From positions 1 to 64,000 of the forward strand of contig JASJAR010000018.1 in the NCBI GenBank assembly GCA_030066905.1: a DNA stretch of 64,000 nucleotides, written 5' to 3'. Below are positions 43,970 through 52,169 of this stretch, piece after piece; the stretch's first letter is position 1; each line of letters begins with the position of its first letter. The notes beneath the pieces were generated by a model that had not been told where the DNA came from, did not search any database, and saw nothing but the letters and a program-made list of their open reading frames with translations. This DNA comes from Paracoccaceae bacterium. Lineage in GTDB: Bacteria > Pseudomonadota > Alphaproteobacteria > Rhodobacterales > Rhodobacteraceae. Both the position numbers and the translations under genes were made by a program.

Positions 43970-44688
43970 CAGACGTCGATCCCCAGGTAGATTTCCTTGA
44001 CCTCGCGGCTTTCCATGATGCTTCCCGGTTCGCCGATGCCGATGACGCGGCCGAAGTCGAGCACCAGAAGCCGCTCCACGACGGAGGTCAGCGCGTGGAG
44101 CACGTGTTCGATCCAGATGATCGTTACGCCGCCCGAATGAAGGTCGCGGATGGTCTGGATCAGGCTTTGGCATTCGGCATCGGTCAGCCCTCCGGCGATC
44201 TCGTCGAGCAGGAGAAGCTTGGGCCCGGTCGCCATCGCCCGGGCCAGTTCGAGCCGCTTGCGTTCGAGAAGCGACAATGCTCCGGCCGCTGTATTGGATT
44301 TCGGCAGAAGGCCGGTGCGTTCGAGCACCTCGGTGCAGGGCTCGAGCACCTCCGCCTCGGACGCCGCCCGTCCATGGGTCGCGGCGACCAGGAGGTTCTC
44401 GAAAACCGTGAGCTTCTCGAAGGGCTGCGGGATTTGGAACGACCGCCCCACCCCGTCGAGGCAGCGCCGCATCGCCGGCATGCGCGTGACGTCCCGGCCA
44501 TCGAACTCGATCCGACCGGCATCCGGCGTCAGGTTGCCCGTCACCAGGTTGAAGAGGGTCGACTTGCCGGCGCCGTTCGGCCCGATGATGCCGAGCGCCT
44601 CGCCCCGCGGCACGTCGAAGGAGACATCGTCGGTCACCTTCAGGGACCCAAAGCTCTTCGAGACGTTCTTCAGAGACAGCACGGTCAT
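43969..44688 (-). CDS. livG: ABC transporter ATP-binding protein (LivG family)
   Basis: A 239-residue ATPase: GPNGAGKST near 36-44, RSFQIPQPFEKLTVFENLLVA near 82-102 (Q-loop and LivG-specific helix), LSLLERKRLELARAMA near 138-153 in which the signature is LSLLE rather than LSGGQ, and LLLLDEIAGGL near 158-168. 67 bp separate it from the binding-protein gene. Confidence 0.9.
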   Translation of the reverse strand: MTVLSLKNVSKSFGSLKVTDDVSFDVPRGEALGIIGPNGAGKSTLFNLVTGNLTPDAGRIEFDGRDVTRMPAMRRCLDGVGRSFQIPQPFEKLTVFENLLVAATHGRAASEAEVLEPCTEVLERTGLLPKSNTAAGALSLLERKRLELARAMATGPKLLLLDEIAGGLTDAECQSLIQTIRDLHSGGVTIIWIEHVLHALTSVVERLLVLDFGRVIGIGEPGSIMESREVKEIYLGIDV

Positions 44689-44755
44689 GCCGGTCCTTTC
44701 GGCGCGGGGCGAAGTCGGGGGAAAGGACCGGCCGCAAGAGGCCGGTCCGGCGGGA

Positions 44756-46033
44756 TCAGGCGGTGATCTCTTCCATCGCCCCTCCGGTCGGCACGTCGGG
44801 CGCGGTCTGGTTGTCGACGACGACGAGGTCGTAACCGCCGCCGTCCTTTAGCCGCCACTGGCCGCCGACGAGCGGAGTTTTGGTGACGTTCCGGGCGGCA
44901 AATGGCGGCAAACCCGCCCCATCCCAGGCGAGCCGTCCGACGATCGTGTCAAGCGCGGTCGCCGCGATCGCCTCGCTGACGGCGTCGGGGTCGGAGGTGT
45001 CGTCCACGCGGCCCATAGCATCGGCGGCAACTTCGAAAAGCGCATGCACAAAGCCGATGGGCTGGGTCCACGGGCGGCCCGTGGCGGCGGTGAATCCGGC
45101 CGCGAGATCGGCCGCGCTGGCGCCCGAGAGCGACGAGGCGAACGGGTGCGAGGGCGACCACCAGACCTCGGAGGACAGGTTGTGGCCGGTATCGCCAAGC
45201 GCCTCGACGGCCTGGGGAAAGAGGATCGCCTTGCCGATCGACGCCGCTTTCGGGGTGAAGCCCTGCTGTTTGGCCTGGGTCCAGAACGTGGTGAAGTCCG
45301 GCGGGATCACGACGCCGGTGACGATTTCGGCATTGGCCGCCTTGAACGCATTGATCTGGGCGGTGAAGTCGTCGGTCAGGTTCTGATAGCGCCCGGGATC
45401 GGTGAGTGTGTAGCCCAGTTCGTCCAGCACCGGCGGGAAACCGACATTCGGGTCGCCCCAGGCATTTCCGTCGCCATCGTTCGGGAAGAGTGCACCGACC
45501 GATCTGTTGGTCGAAAGCTGCCCCCACATGTTGGTGAAGACCGCGATGACGTCTTCGAGCCCCCAGAAGAAGTGATAGGCGTAGTTGAACGGCTGCCAGG
45601 AGCTCGGATCGCCTGGATTGCCCTGCTGGCCGATGAACCATGGCTGCCAGGGTGCCACGGTCGAGACGCAGGGGATTTCCTCGTTCTCGCAGGTCGTCGT
45701 CACGGGGTTCGTCGTCTCCGGGGTGGACGCCACCAGCATCAGGTCGATCTCATCGTCGACGATCAGTTCCTGTGCGACTTCCGCGGCCCGGTTCGGGTTG
45801 GACTGGCTGTCCTTCACGATCACCTCGAAATTGGCCCCGGCCTCGGTGGCGGCGAATCCGTCGAGAATGAACTGGTCGGCTTCGGAGAACGCCGCGAGCG
45901 GTCCCGATTGCGGCGTCACGTAGCCGACCCGGATCCGGGCGCCCTGGGCGATGGCGGGTGCGGCAAGGCTTCCGGCGGCCACAGCCAGACCCGAGGCGGC
46001 CGTGGATTTTAGCAGGTTGCGGCGTGTCAGCAT
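44756..46033 (-). CDS. ABC substrate-binding protein with Tat signal (aromatic/amino-acid type)
   Basis: A 425-residue periplasmic type I binding protein. TRRNLLKSTAASG at 3-15 is a twin-arginine signal, cleaved near APAIAQG. RIRVGYVTPQSGPLAAFSEADQ opens the Leu/Ile/Val-binding fold; two Cys near 115-121 (CENEEIPC) may be bridged. Tat export suggests folding before secretion. It is the first gene of the eight-gene catabolic operon, divergent from the LysR gene. Ligand inferred to be aromatic from the dioxygenase and hydroxylase downstream. Confidence 0.88.
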   Translation of the reverse strand: MLTRRNLLKSTAASGLAVAAGSLAAPAIAQGARIRVGYVTPQSGPLAAFSEADQFILDGFAATEAGANFEVIVKDSQSNPNRAAEVAQELIVDDEIDLMLVASTPETTNPVTTTCENEEIPCVSTVAPWQPWFIGQQGNPGDPSSWQPFNYAYHFFWGLEDVIAVFTNMWGQLSTNRSVGALFPNDGDGNAWGDPNVGFPPVLDELGYTLTDPGRYQNLTDDFTAQINAFKAANAEIVTGVVIPPDFTTFWTQAKQQGFTPKAASIGKAILFPQAVEALGDTGHNLSSEVWWSPSHPFASSLSGASAADLAAGFTAATGRPWTQPIGFVHALFEVAADAMGRVDDTSDPDAVSEAIAATALDTIVGRLAWDGAGLPPFAARNVTKTPLVGGQWRLKDGGGYDLVVVDNQTAPDVPTGGAMEEITA

Positions 46034-46252
46034 CTCTTACTCCTCCGTTGAGATGTCGGGCATCAGGTTCCCGGGGGCCGGCTTCTCTGTTCGGCGATCC
46101 GGTGGCGTTCGCCCGGCCCGAAGCGCAGGCGCGCATCTGCGCTTTTTGCCGTGAAATCCGGCTCGAAGTACGACATCGCACACCGACCCTCCCCTCGACA
46201 CCGGGCCTAACATCGCAGAGATGGAAACTTGATCCAATTTTCGTGGATGAAT
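46034..46252. other. Divergent promoter gap between the aromatic operon and its LysR gene
   Basis: About 230 bp with no gene. AT-rich from 46205 to 46265, where promoters of both directions would lie. The LTTR-type dyad at 46253-46267 borders it. Confidence 0.5.
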
Positions 46253-46267
46253 ATAACTTCACGTTAT
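46253..46267. promoter_or_regulatory. Putative LysR-type operator (T-N11-A dyad) over the lysR start codon
   Basis: ATAAC-TTCAC-GTTAT is a perfect 5-bp inverted repeat with a 5-bp centre and has T-N11-A form. Its last two bases are the A and T of the regulator's ATG, so binding would directly block expression of the regulator. Confidence 0.5.
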
Positions 46268-47213
46268 GAAAATAGATCCACGACACCTGGAGATCCTCGC
46301 CGCCATCGTGGACCGGGGAGGATTGACGGAGGGCGCCGAGGCCCTGGGCAAGTCGCAGCCCTCGGTGTCGCGTACCCTGTCGCAGCTCGAGGCGCGGATC
46401 GGTGCGCCGCTGTTCCAGCCCGGCCGGCGGCCGCTCCAGGCCACCGAACTCGGCCTCGCTCTCGCCGAACAGGGCCGCGCCGTCCTCAAGGCCGACAGGG
46501 TCGCTTCCGATATCGTCGACAGGTTCCGCACCGGGCATGCGGGGCTGGTCCGGGTCGGTGGCACGCCGATCTTCATGGACGGAGTCATCGCGCCGATCAT
46601 CGCATTCCTGCAAAAGACCTTGCCCGGCGTGCGAGTCGACCAGTCCTACGGCTACGCCGCTGACATGATCGACAAGCTCCGCAACGGCCTCATCGATATC
46701 GCGATCCTCCCGCTTCAGGCGAACGCCGTTCCGGCCGGGTTCAGCTTCCAGCCGATCCTTCCCGGTCTGAACGTCATCGCCTGTCGCCACGGCCATCCGC
46801 TTTCGCGGCGCCGGATGCCGACTCTGGCCGACATCGCTCAATACCCCTGGATCGCGCCGCCGGCGGACAGTCCGCTCTACCGGGACCTGCGGCGGGCGCT
46901 CGAACGGATCGGAGCCCAGGACTTCCGGATCAGCTTTTCCGGCGGCTCCCTGTCGTCGGTCATCAGCGTGCTGACCGGCTCCGACAGCCTGACCGTGCTG
47001 CCCTATTCCGTCGTCTTCATGATGAAAGACGAGGAAAAGGTCACCGCCCTGTCGCTGGAAATCGGCCATCCCGACCGCCAATTGGGGCTGCTGACGGCCG
47101 ATGGCGCCGAGCATACCCCGGCTGTCCGTCGCTTCCGGTCGCTCATCGCGGCGCAGTTCGATGCCCTGTCGCGCCGCATCGTCCAGCACCAGAAGGACCA
47201 GCACTGGCGGTGA
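46266..47213 (+). CDS. LysR family transcriptional regulator
   Basis: A 315-residue LTTR. Winged helix at 1-65: LEILAAIVDRGGLTEGAEALGKSQPSVSRTLSQLE pattern; effector domain follows from about 95 (VRVGGTPIFMDGVIAPII). Divergent from the aromatic operon, hence its likely activator. No Shine-Dalgarno precedes the ATG, which overlaps a dyad, so the mRNA may be leaderless or very short-led. Confidence 0.9.
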   Translation: MKIDPRHLEILAAIVDRGGLTEGAEALGKSQPSVSRTLSQLEARIGAPLFQPGRRPLQATELGLALAEQGRAVLKADRVASDIVDRFRTGHAGLVRVGGTPIFMDGVIAPIIAFLQKTLPGVRVDQSYGYAADMIDKLRNGLIDIAILPLQANAVPAGFSFQPILPGLNVIACRHGHPLSRRRMPTLADIAQYPWIAPPADSPLYRDLRRALERIGAQDFRISFSGGSLSSVISVLTGSDSLTVLPYSVVFMMKDEEKVTALSLEIGHPDRQLGLLTADGAEHTPAVRRFRSLIAAQFDALSRRIVQHQKDQHWR

Positions 47214-47334
47214 GACCGGGGGGCGCGACGGCATTCGAATGGCAGTGGCGCAGGTCATCGACGATGCGCCAGAGCCGGAACGACCTGTCGCAATACCTGT
47301 TTCGCGGCATCGGGCGAAAATCCGACAGGAATAG

Positions 47335-47372
47335 TCAGAAATTCTTGACGTGCCGGGAGAGCATGATATCCG
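47335..47372 (+). promoter_or_regulatory. Putative promoter and imperfect operator of the iron-binding protein gene
   Basis: TTGACG at 47345-47350 with TATCCG 16 bp on. The imperfect palindrome TCAGAAATTCTTGA (47335-47348) overlaps the -35 and may be a site for an iron regulator such as Irr or Fur; identity not provable here. Confidence 0.35.
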
Positions 47373-47404
47373 AGTAAAGTAATCAGCTTTTCAAGGAGAC
47401 CCCG

Positions 47405-48424
47405 ATGCCCTCACCGTTCGCCCGCCTGACAACCACGGCGCTCGCCGCCCTCGTCGCTGCGCCTGCCTTTGCCGAAGGCGAGCTCAACCTCTATTCGTCG
47501 CGCCACTACGACACCGACGAGCGGCTCTACTCCGATTTCGAGGAATTGACGGGCATCACCATCAACCGCATCGAAGGCAACGCCGACGAACTGATCGCAC
47601 GGATGGAGGCCGAGGGCGTGAACAGCCCCGCCGACATCCTCCTCACCGTCGACACCTCGCGGCTCGAACGCGCCAAGGACGCCGGCGTCCTGCAATCCAT
47701 CGAAAGCGACGTTCTCGAAGCCCGGATCCCGGCCTATCTCCAGGACGAAGACAACCAGTGGTTCGGCTTTTCTCAGCGCGCCCGGATTCTGTTCTACGAC
47801 AAGAATGAGGTCACCGACCCGCCGCAGACCTACCAAGAGTTGGCCGACCCGAAATACGCCGGTCAGGTCTGCATCCGCTCGTCGTCGAACGTCTACACCC
47901 AGACGATCACCGCCGCGCTCATCGAGCATCTTGGCGAAGAGGCTGTGGCAGGTTGGGCCGAAGCGGTGGTGGCGAACTTTGCCCGCGACCCGCAAGGCGG
48001 CGACACCGACCAGCTTCGCGGCATCGTCTCGGGCGAATGCGACATCGCGATGTCGAACACCTATTACTTCGCCCGCGCGATCCGCAAAGACGTCGACGGG
48101 GTCTCCGATAGCCTCGACATGATCGGCTGGGTGTTCCCCAACCAGGACGATATCGGGTCGCATATGAACCTCTCGGGCGGCGGTGTGGCGGCCCATGCGC
48201 CGAACCGCGACAACGCGATCCGTTTCCTCGAATACCTCGCCTCCGATCAGGCGCAGGAGTACTTCTCCGCCGGCAACGACGAATACCCCGCCGTGCCGGG
48301 CGTCGGTCTCAGCCCCTCGGTCGCCGCACTTGGCTTCTTCAAGCCCGACGATCTCGATGCGACGGCCATCGCCAACAACGTCCCGGCCGCACAGCGGCTC
48401 CTGAACGCCTCCGACTGGGAGTGA
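47405..48424 (+). CDS. Ferric iron ABC transporter substrate-binding protein (FutA/FbpA type)
   Basis: A 339-residue periplasmic Fe(III)-binding protein: signal peptide ending APAFAEG, LNLYSSRHYDTDERLYSDFEE near 27-47 with ligand His/Tyr, and the YY-type pair in SNTYYFARAI near 217-226 that binds iron. The ribosome site is AAGGAGAC. No permease or ATPase gene adjoins it, so partners are elsewhere or it is an orphan. A strong hairpin follows the stop. Confidence 0.9.
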   Translation: MPSPFARLTTTALAALVAAPAFAEGELNLYSSRHYDTDERLYSDFEELTGITINRIEGNADELIARMEAEGVNSPADILLTVDTSRLERAKDAGVLQSIESDVLEARIPAYLQDEDNQWFGFSQRARILFYDKNEVTDPPQTYQELADPKYAGQVCIRSSSNVYTQTITAALIEHLGEEAVAGWAEAVVANFARDPQGGDTDQLRGIVSGECDIAMSNTYYFARAIRKDVDGVSDSLDMIGWVFPNQDDIGSHMNLSGGGVAAHAPNRDNAIRFLEYLASDQAQEYFSAGNDEYPAVPGVGLSPSVAALGFFKPDDLDATAIANNVPAAQRLLNASDWE

Positions 48425-48434
48425 CCCGACCAAG

Positions 48435-48458
48435 AGGGGGGCCAGGCAAGGCCCCCCT
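48435..48458 (+). terminator. Hairpin terminator or attenuator after the ferric-binding protein gene
   Basis: AGGGGGGCC - AGGCAA - GGCCCCCCT: a perfect 9-bp stem with a 6-nt loop followed by TTC. The short T-tail suggests partial termination, letting some transcripts reach the 49-aa ORF and hemP. Confidence 0.65.
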
Positions 48459-48484
48459 TCCCCGAACCTGCGAGGATGCCCCCG

Positions 48485-48634
48485 ATGACACCCTCCCGCG
48501 ACCCGGCCCCCGCGCCCAACGACGCCGTGCCACCGGCTGGTTGGCGCGAATTGGTGGAGATTGCGCTCGAAGGTCTGCCGTCCGCCGACATCCGCCTCGA
48601 AGCGCTGATCGACCGGATCGAGGCGCGCCGATGA
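48485..48634 (+). CDS. 49-residue ORF upstream of and overlapping hemP
   Basis: Encodes a small protein with a Pro/Ala-rich start and a helical acidic second half (WRELVEIALEGL, then DIRLEALIDRIEARR). It ends CGATGA, overlapping the hemP ATG by 4 nt, which suggests translational coupling. GAGGATGCCCCCG supplies a fair ribosome site. Family unknown; too short to be sure it is more than a leader ORF. Confidence 0.5.
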   Translation: MTPSRDPAPAPNDAVPPAGWRELVEIALEGLPSADIRLEALIDRIEARR

Positions 48635-48798
48635 GCGCGACCCAGCCGCAAGAGACCGCAGAGGGGGCTTGCACCGGCCCCCCGGTCTACGACGCGCGCG
48701 ACCTCGTCGGGCCGGACGGCACCGCCGAAATTCACCTCGACGGCCAGCGCTACGCTTTGCGGATCACGCGGGCCGACAAGCTCATCCTGACAAAGTAA
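48631..48798 (+). CDS. hemP: Hemin uptake protein HemP
   Basis: A 55-residue protein with the HemP C-terminal pattern: EIHLDGQRYALRITRADKLILTK. HemP/HmuP proteins are small, iron-regulated and needed for hemin uptake gene expression in other bacteria. No hemin receptor gene is in the window. Starts within the stop of the 49-residue ORF. Confidence 0.85.
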   Translation: MSATQPQETAEGACTGPPVYDARDLVGPDGTAEIHLDGQRYALRITRADKLILTK

Positions 48799-48822
48799 CG
48801 CCAGCCCGGAGGCCAGCCCCAG

Positions 48823-49092
48823 ATGGGAAAGAAAACAAAGGTTCCCTCGCCCTGTATCGACGTGTGCAAATTCCGCCGGGCGGGACATTGCATCGGCTGT
48901 TCGATGACGAAGCCGCAGAAGAAGATGTTCAAGGCGCTGAAGAAGCCCGACCAGCAGGCCGCCTTCGTAGAAATGCTGATGCACCAGCAGGCGAACATGG
49001 GCAAATACCGCCATTGGGAGCCGGCCTATGCCCGCAAATGCCTCAAGAAAGGCACCCGGCCGCCGCGCATGAGCCTTGCGAAGGCCGGGTAG
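48823..49092 (+). CDS. DUF1289 domain protein
   Basis: An 89-residue basic protein with the DUF1289 N-terminus: SPCIDVCKFRRAGHCIGCSMT (Cys at about 11, 15, 23, 26), a possible metal or Fe-S site. Function unknown. Same strand as hemP, 24 bp downstream, converging on dps after 9 bp. Confidence 0.85.
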   Translation: MGKKTKVPSPCIDVCKFRRAGHCIGCSMTKPQKKMFKALKKPDQQAAFVEMLMHQQANMGKYRHWEPAYARKCLKKGTRPPRMSLAKAG

Positions 49093-49101
49093 TCGCTCGC
49101 C

Positions 49102-49572
49102 TCAGCGCAGATGTGCCCTGAGCATCCAGGCGAACTTCTCGTGGGTCTGGCCTCGGGCGATGCAGAGGTCTTCGGTCAGTGTGTCGCCATGGTTCGCGGC
49201 GAGTTCGCCGGCCCCTGCGAGCGTCGAGGCGAGGGTCTCTTCGGCGACCTTCATCGCCTCGACCATCTCCCGGTCGGACCCCGTGCCCTCGAACTCCACG
49301 ACCTTCGACCGCTTCAGCATCCCCGCGAGCATGCCCTCGGCATGGCCGTCGAGCGCCTTGACCCGCTCGGCGAGGTCGTCCTGGGCGACGAAATGATCCT
49401 CGTAGATTTCCTGGAACAGCGCATGGAGCGGCCCGAAGGCCATGCCGGTGACGTTCCAGTGAAAGTTCTGCGCCAGCATCGTTGCCACCGCGGTTTCGGC
49501 CACGGCTTGGTTCAATGCCTCGTTGATTTCGGCTTGCGCGTCCGTCGAAAGGGCGATTGCGGTTTGAGTCAT
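49102..49572 (-). CDS. dps: Dps family ferritin-like DNA-protection protein
   Basis: A 156-residue four-helix protein: NFHWNVTGMAFGPLHALFQEIYEDHFVAQDDLAERVKAL (about 36-74) holds the ferroxidase His/Asp/Glu residues shared between subunits. It stores iron and protects DNA against peroxide. ATG 49572 fits the family; convergent with the DUF1289 gene. Confidence 0.93.
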   Translation of the reverse strand: MTQTAIALSTDAQAEINEALNQAVAETAVATMLAQNFHWNVTGMAFGPLHALFQEIYEDHFVAQDDLAERVKALDGHAEGMLAGMLKRSKVVEFEGTGSDREMVEAMKVAEETLASTLAGAGELAANHGDTLTEDLCIARGQTHEKFAWMLRAHLR

Positions 49573-49678
49573 GGTGATGATCCTCGTCGGTCGGAAGATG
49601 TCTTGGCTGGCAAGCGCTGGCTGATGGGGTCGATTGTGCCGCCTGACGCGCGGAGTGCCAAGCGGAATTGACAGAGGC

Positions 49679-50152
49679 TCAGGCCGTGACACCAGCCTCG
49701 GTGAGCGCGCCGGCGAGAAAGGCGATCTGTCGGACCATCGCCGGGGCGACGCGGGAATTCAGCAGGAATGCCAGCGTGTGGTCGTCTCCCGCGCACCGCG
49801 CGGCAAGGACGCGCAGGAGCCAGGCTTCGTCGAAGGTCAGCGCCCCGACACCGGGGCGATGGAGCACCGGACGCTGCCCCAGCGCTTCGGGCAGGGCGCG
49901 CACGAGGGTGCGAGCGACCTCTTCGGCCGAGGGCGCCGAAGCGCCGGCGAGCCGCGCGCAGCCGTCGAAAACGTCGAACCGTGCCGCTGACCGGCAACCG
50001 AGAGCGGCGAGCCGCAAGGGGCCGAGACACCCCCGCACCTCGGCGGGGAAGTCCGTGCTGGTCTCTCTGACTGCGGGCAGCTTCCGCGGCGGGGCGACCG
50101 CCGGAACGGCTGGGCCGGAGACGAGCGTCAGGGGCTGCACAGACAGCGACAT
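49679..50152 (-). CDS. Protein of unknown function
   Basis: A 157-residue Ala/Pro-rich protein without signal peptide; the C-terminal 110 residues look helical (for example FDEAWLLRVLAARCAGDDHTLAFLLNSRVAP pattern near 114-143). I recognise no family with certainty. Start set at ATG 50152 behind GAGGAAAGACTCC. Monocistronic, 106 bp upstream of dps on the same strand. Confidence 0.6.
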   Translation of the reverse strand: MSLSVQPLTLVSGPAVPAVAPPRKLPAVRETSTDFPAEVRGCLGPLRLAALGCRSAARFDVFDGCARLAGASAPSAEEVARTLVRALPEALGQRPVLHRPGVGALTFDEAWLLRVLAARCAGDDHTLAFLLNSRVAPAMVRQIAFLAGALTEAGVTA

Positions 50153-50310
50153 GGAGTCTTTCCTCATTCCCGACAAAACTAATCAGGAAATGTGGCGCAT
50201 TCAATGGCCCAATCCTCCGACCACCGCGACATGCCGCCGCGCGGGGGCGCGGACTTGAGAGCTGTTCTTGGCGTTGAGCGGATATCCGGCACGCGCCCCG
50301 ATCCGCAGCC

Positions 50311-50400
50311 CCCCGTCCCGGGCGAAACCCGGGACCTCGACAGGCTTGGCCGTCCGGTCGATCGGGGCCCCGGATCAAGTCCGGGGCGTGCTTCGCCAAG
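50311..50400 (+). repeat. Copy of the dispersed GC-rich intergenic repeat (full length)
   Basis: About 90 bp. Order of blocks: CCCCGTCCCGGG, ACCCGGGACCTCGACAGG, GGTCGATCGGGGCCCCGG, ATCAAGTCCGGGGCGTG and TTCGCCAAGG. Two nested hairpins are possible. The copy at 55008-55096 is nearly the same. Confidence 0.75.
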
Positions 50401-50449
50401 GTCTGCCGGGGCGAGACACGAACCCCCGCCAATGGCCAAAAGCAACCCG

Positions 50450-50525
50450 CGCCCCGGACCCGATCCGGGGCCCCGATCAATGGAGCGCGTCGCCCGCCAA
50501 TGCCCCGGGTTAGGCCGGGGACGGG
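50450..50525 (-). repeat. Inverted second copy of the dispersed repeat
   Basis: Read on the minus strand: CCCGTCCCCGGCCTAACCC, then GATCGGGGCCCCGGATCG, then GTCCGGGGCGC. It faces the copy at 50311-50400, so the 430-bp gap 50153-50583 is mainly an inverted repeat pair; no gene is seen there. Confidence 0.65.
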
Positions 50526-50583
50526 GATGGACCGTTGATCGGGCCCGCAATCCCGTCCTCGGGGCCAGACCGCCCGCCGCCGC

Positions 50584-51504
50584 CTAGCTCCCAAGCTCCG
50601 CCAGCCGCCGCTCCTGCCGCGCGATCAGCGCCTCGACCTCGGCCACCGACGCCGCGTCGAGCGCGGCCCCCGGGCGGCGCAGGGCGGGCGCGGCGATGGC
50701 CCCGCGCCGGGCCAGCACATGTTTGCGGATCGCCAGACCCACCCCGGGCTGCGCCTCGTACCGGACAAGCGGCAGATAGGCATCGAAAACGTCCCGCGCG
50801 CGCTCGACATCGCCGGCCTCGAAAATCCCAACGACCTCGGCCATCATCTCGGGGTAGGAAAACCCCGTCATCGCCCCGTCCGCTCCGCGCAGCATCTCTT
50901 CGAGCAGATAGAGCCCGCCCATCCCGCAGAGGATCGAGATCCGCCGCGCACCGCCATCGGAGGCTGCGCGCAGAGCGGAGATCTTCGACAGCCCCGGCCA
51001 GTCCTCGTGTTTGAGCATCACGCAGGTCGGGCAGTCCGCCACGATCCTGAGGATCGCCTCGACCGGGATCGCGACGCCGGTGGCGAGCGGGAAATCCTGA
51101 AGCACGAACGGGATGTCGCCCAGGGCCTCGGCAACGTCGTGGAAATAGCCCACGACCTGACCGTCGGTCTTCAGCGTATGGGGCGGGGCGACCATCACAC
51201 CGGCGGCCCCGGCCTCCATCGCCCGGTTCGCCAGCGCGGCCATCGGGGCGAGGCCCGCTGCCGAGACCCCGACGACGACCGGAACGCCCGCGCGCCCCGT
51301 CACCCGGGACACCACCGTCACCGCCTCCTCGGCCGAGAGCTTACCCGCCTCCCCCATCATCCCGAGCACCGTCAGCCCCGTGGCCCCTTTCTCGAGGTAG
51401 AACTCCGTCACCCGGTCGAGGCTGGCGAGATCGAGCGCGCCGTCCGGCGCGAAGGGGGTCACGGCAATGGTGAAAACGCCCCTGGCGGTTTCATCGAGGG
51501 TCAT
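50584..51504 (-). CDS. Dihydrodipicolinate synthase/N-acetylneuraminate lyase family aldolase
   Basis: A 306-residue class I aldolase. TPFAPDGALD near 16-25, GMMGEAGKLS near 48-57 and Schiff-base Lys in CVMLKHED near 158-165. The usual YxVPxRTG catalytic-Tyr segment reads FVLQDFPLATG, so the Tyr is replaced and the reaction probably differs from DapA. It is the third gene of the hydantoinase operon (4-nt overlap). Substrate unknown, possibly a keto acid made from a hydantoin-type compound. Confidence 0.85.
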   Translation of the reverse strand: MTLDETARGVFTIAVTPFAPDGALDLASLDRVTEFYLEKGATGLTVLGMMGEAGKLSAEEAVTVVSRVTGRAGVPVVVGVSAAGLAPMAALANRAMEAGAAGVMVAPPHTLKTDGQVVGYFHDVAEALGDIPFVLQDFPLATGVAIPVEAILRIVADCPTCVMLKHEDWPGLSKISALRAASDGGARRISILCGMGGLYLLEEMLRGADGAMTGFSYPEMMAEVVGIFEAGDVERARDVFDAYLPLVRYEAQPGVGLAIRKHVLARRGAIAAPALRRPGAALDAASVAEVEALIARQERRLAELGS

Positions 51505-52169
51505 GCGGGTCTCTCCTTTCGTCGGTAGCCAAGGCCGATCTGGCTCAGCGCAAGACCGGCCGCGGCCTGACAGGGCTCGACGACGGGAAGGCCCGTCGCC
51601 GCCTCGATCTCGGCGCGGTAGCCGGCCATCCCGGCACAGCCCATGACAAGCACGTCCGCGCCATCGGCGTCGCGCAGCAGGCGCCCGGTGTCGATCATCG
51701 CCGCGCTCGTGGCCGCGGCCTCGGCAAGATCGGCCACACCGCGCCCGATGGGGCGGTCCCCCGCGAGCCGGTCCATGACCCCCATCGCACCGAAAGCCCT
51801 GAGGTGGCGCGGCACGGAGGCCGCGAGGATCGAGATCACCCCGAAGCGCTGGCCGAGCGACAGCGCCGTCAGCACCGCCGCCTCCTGAATGCCGACCACG
51901 GGCACCGCCACCCGGTCGCGCAGGGCGTGAAGGCCCGGATCGCCGAAACAGGCGATCACAAAGCCCGTGGCATCCTCCTGAGACGCCGCCAGCGCCAGCA
52001 TCGGGGCGATGGTGAGATCGGCCTCGGCCTGGCTTTCGATGGCCGCCGGGCCCTCGGCGAGCGTCAGACAGCGGATCGGCGGGCCGAACTCCGCAAAGGG
52101 CGCGAGCGCCGCCTCGATGCCCCGCGTCACGATGTCCGAGGAGTTGGGATTGATGACGACGAGGGTCAT
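51501..52169 (-). CDS. Aspartate/glutamate/hydantoin racemase family protein
   Basis: A 222-residue cofactor-independent racemase. INPNSSDIVTRGI at 6-18 is the HyuE-type N-terminus, the two catalytic Cys are in VIACFGDPGL near 71-80 and VMGCAGMAGY near 176-185. It may racemise a hydantoin or an N-carbamoyl amino acid produced beside it. 4-nt overlaps on both sides. Confidence 0.87.
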   Translation of the reverse strand: MTLVVINPNSSDIVTRGIEAALAPFAEFGPPIRCLTLAEGPAAIESQAEADLTIAPMLALAASQEDATGFVIACFGDPGLHALRDRVAVPVVGIQEAAVLTALSLGQRFGVISILAASVPRHLRAFGAMGVMDRLAGDRPIGRGVADLAEAAATSAAMIDTGRLLRDADGADVLVMGCAGMAGYRAEIEAATGLPVVEPCQAAAGLALSQIGLGYRRKERPA

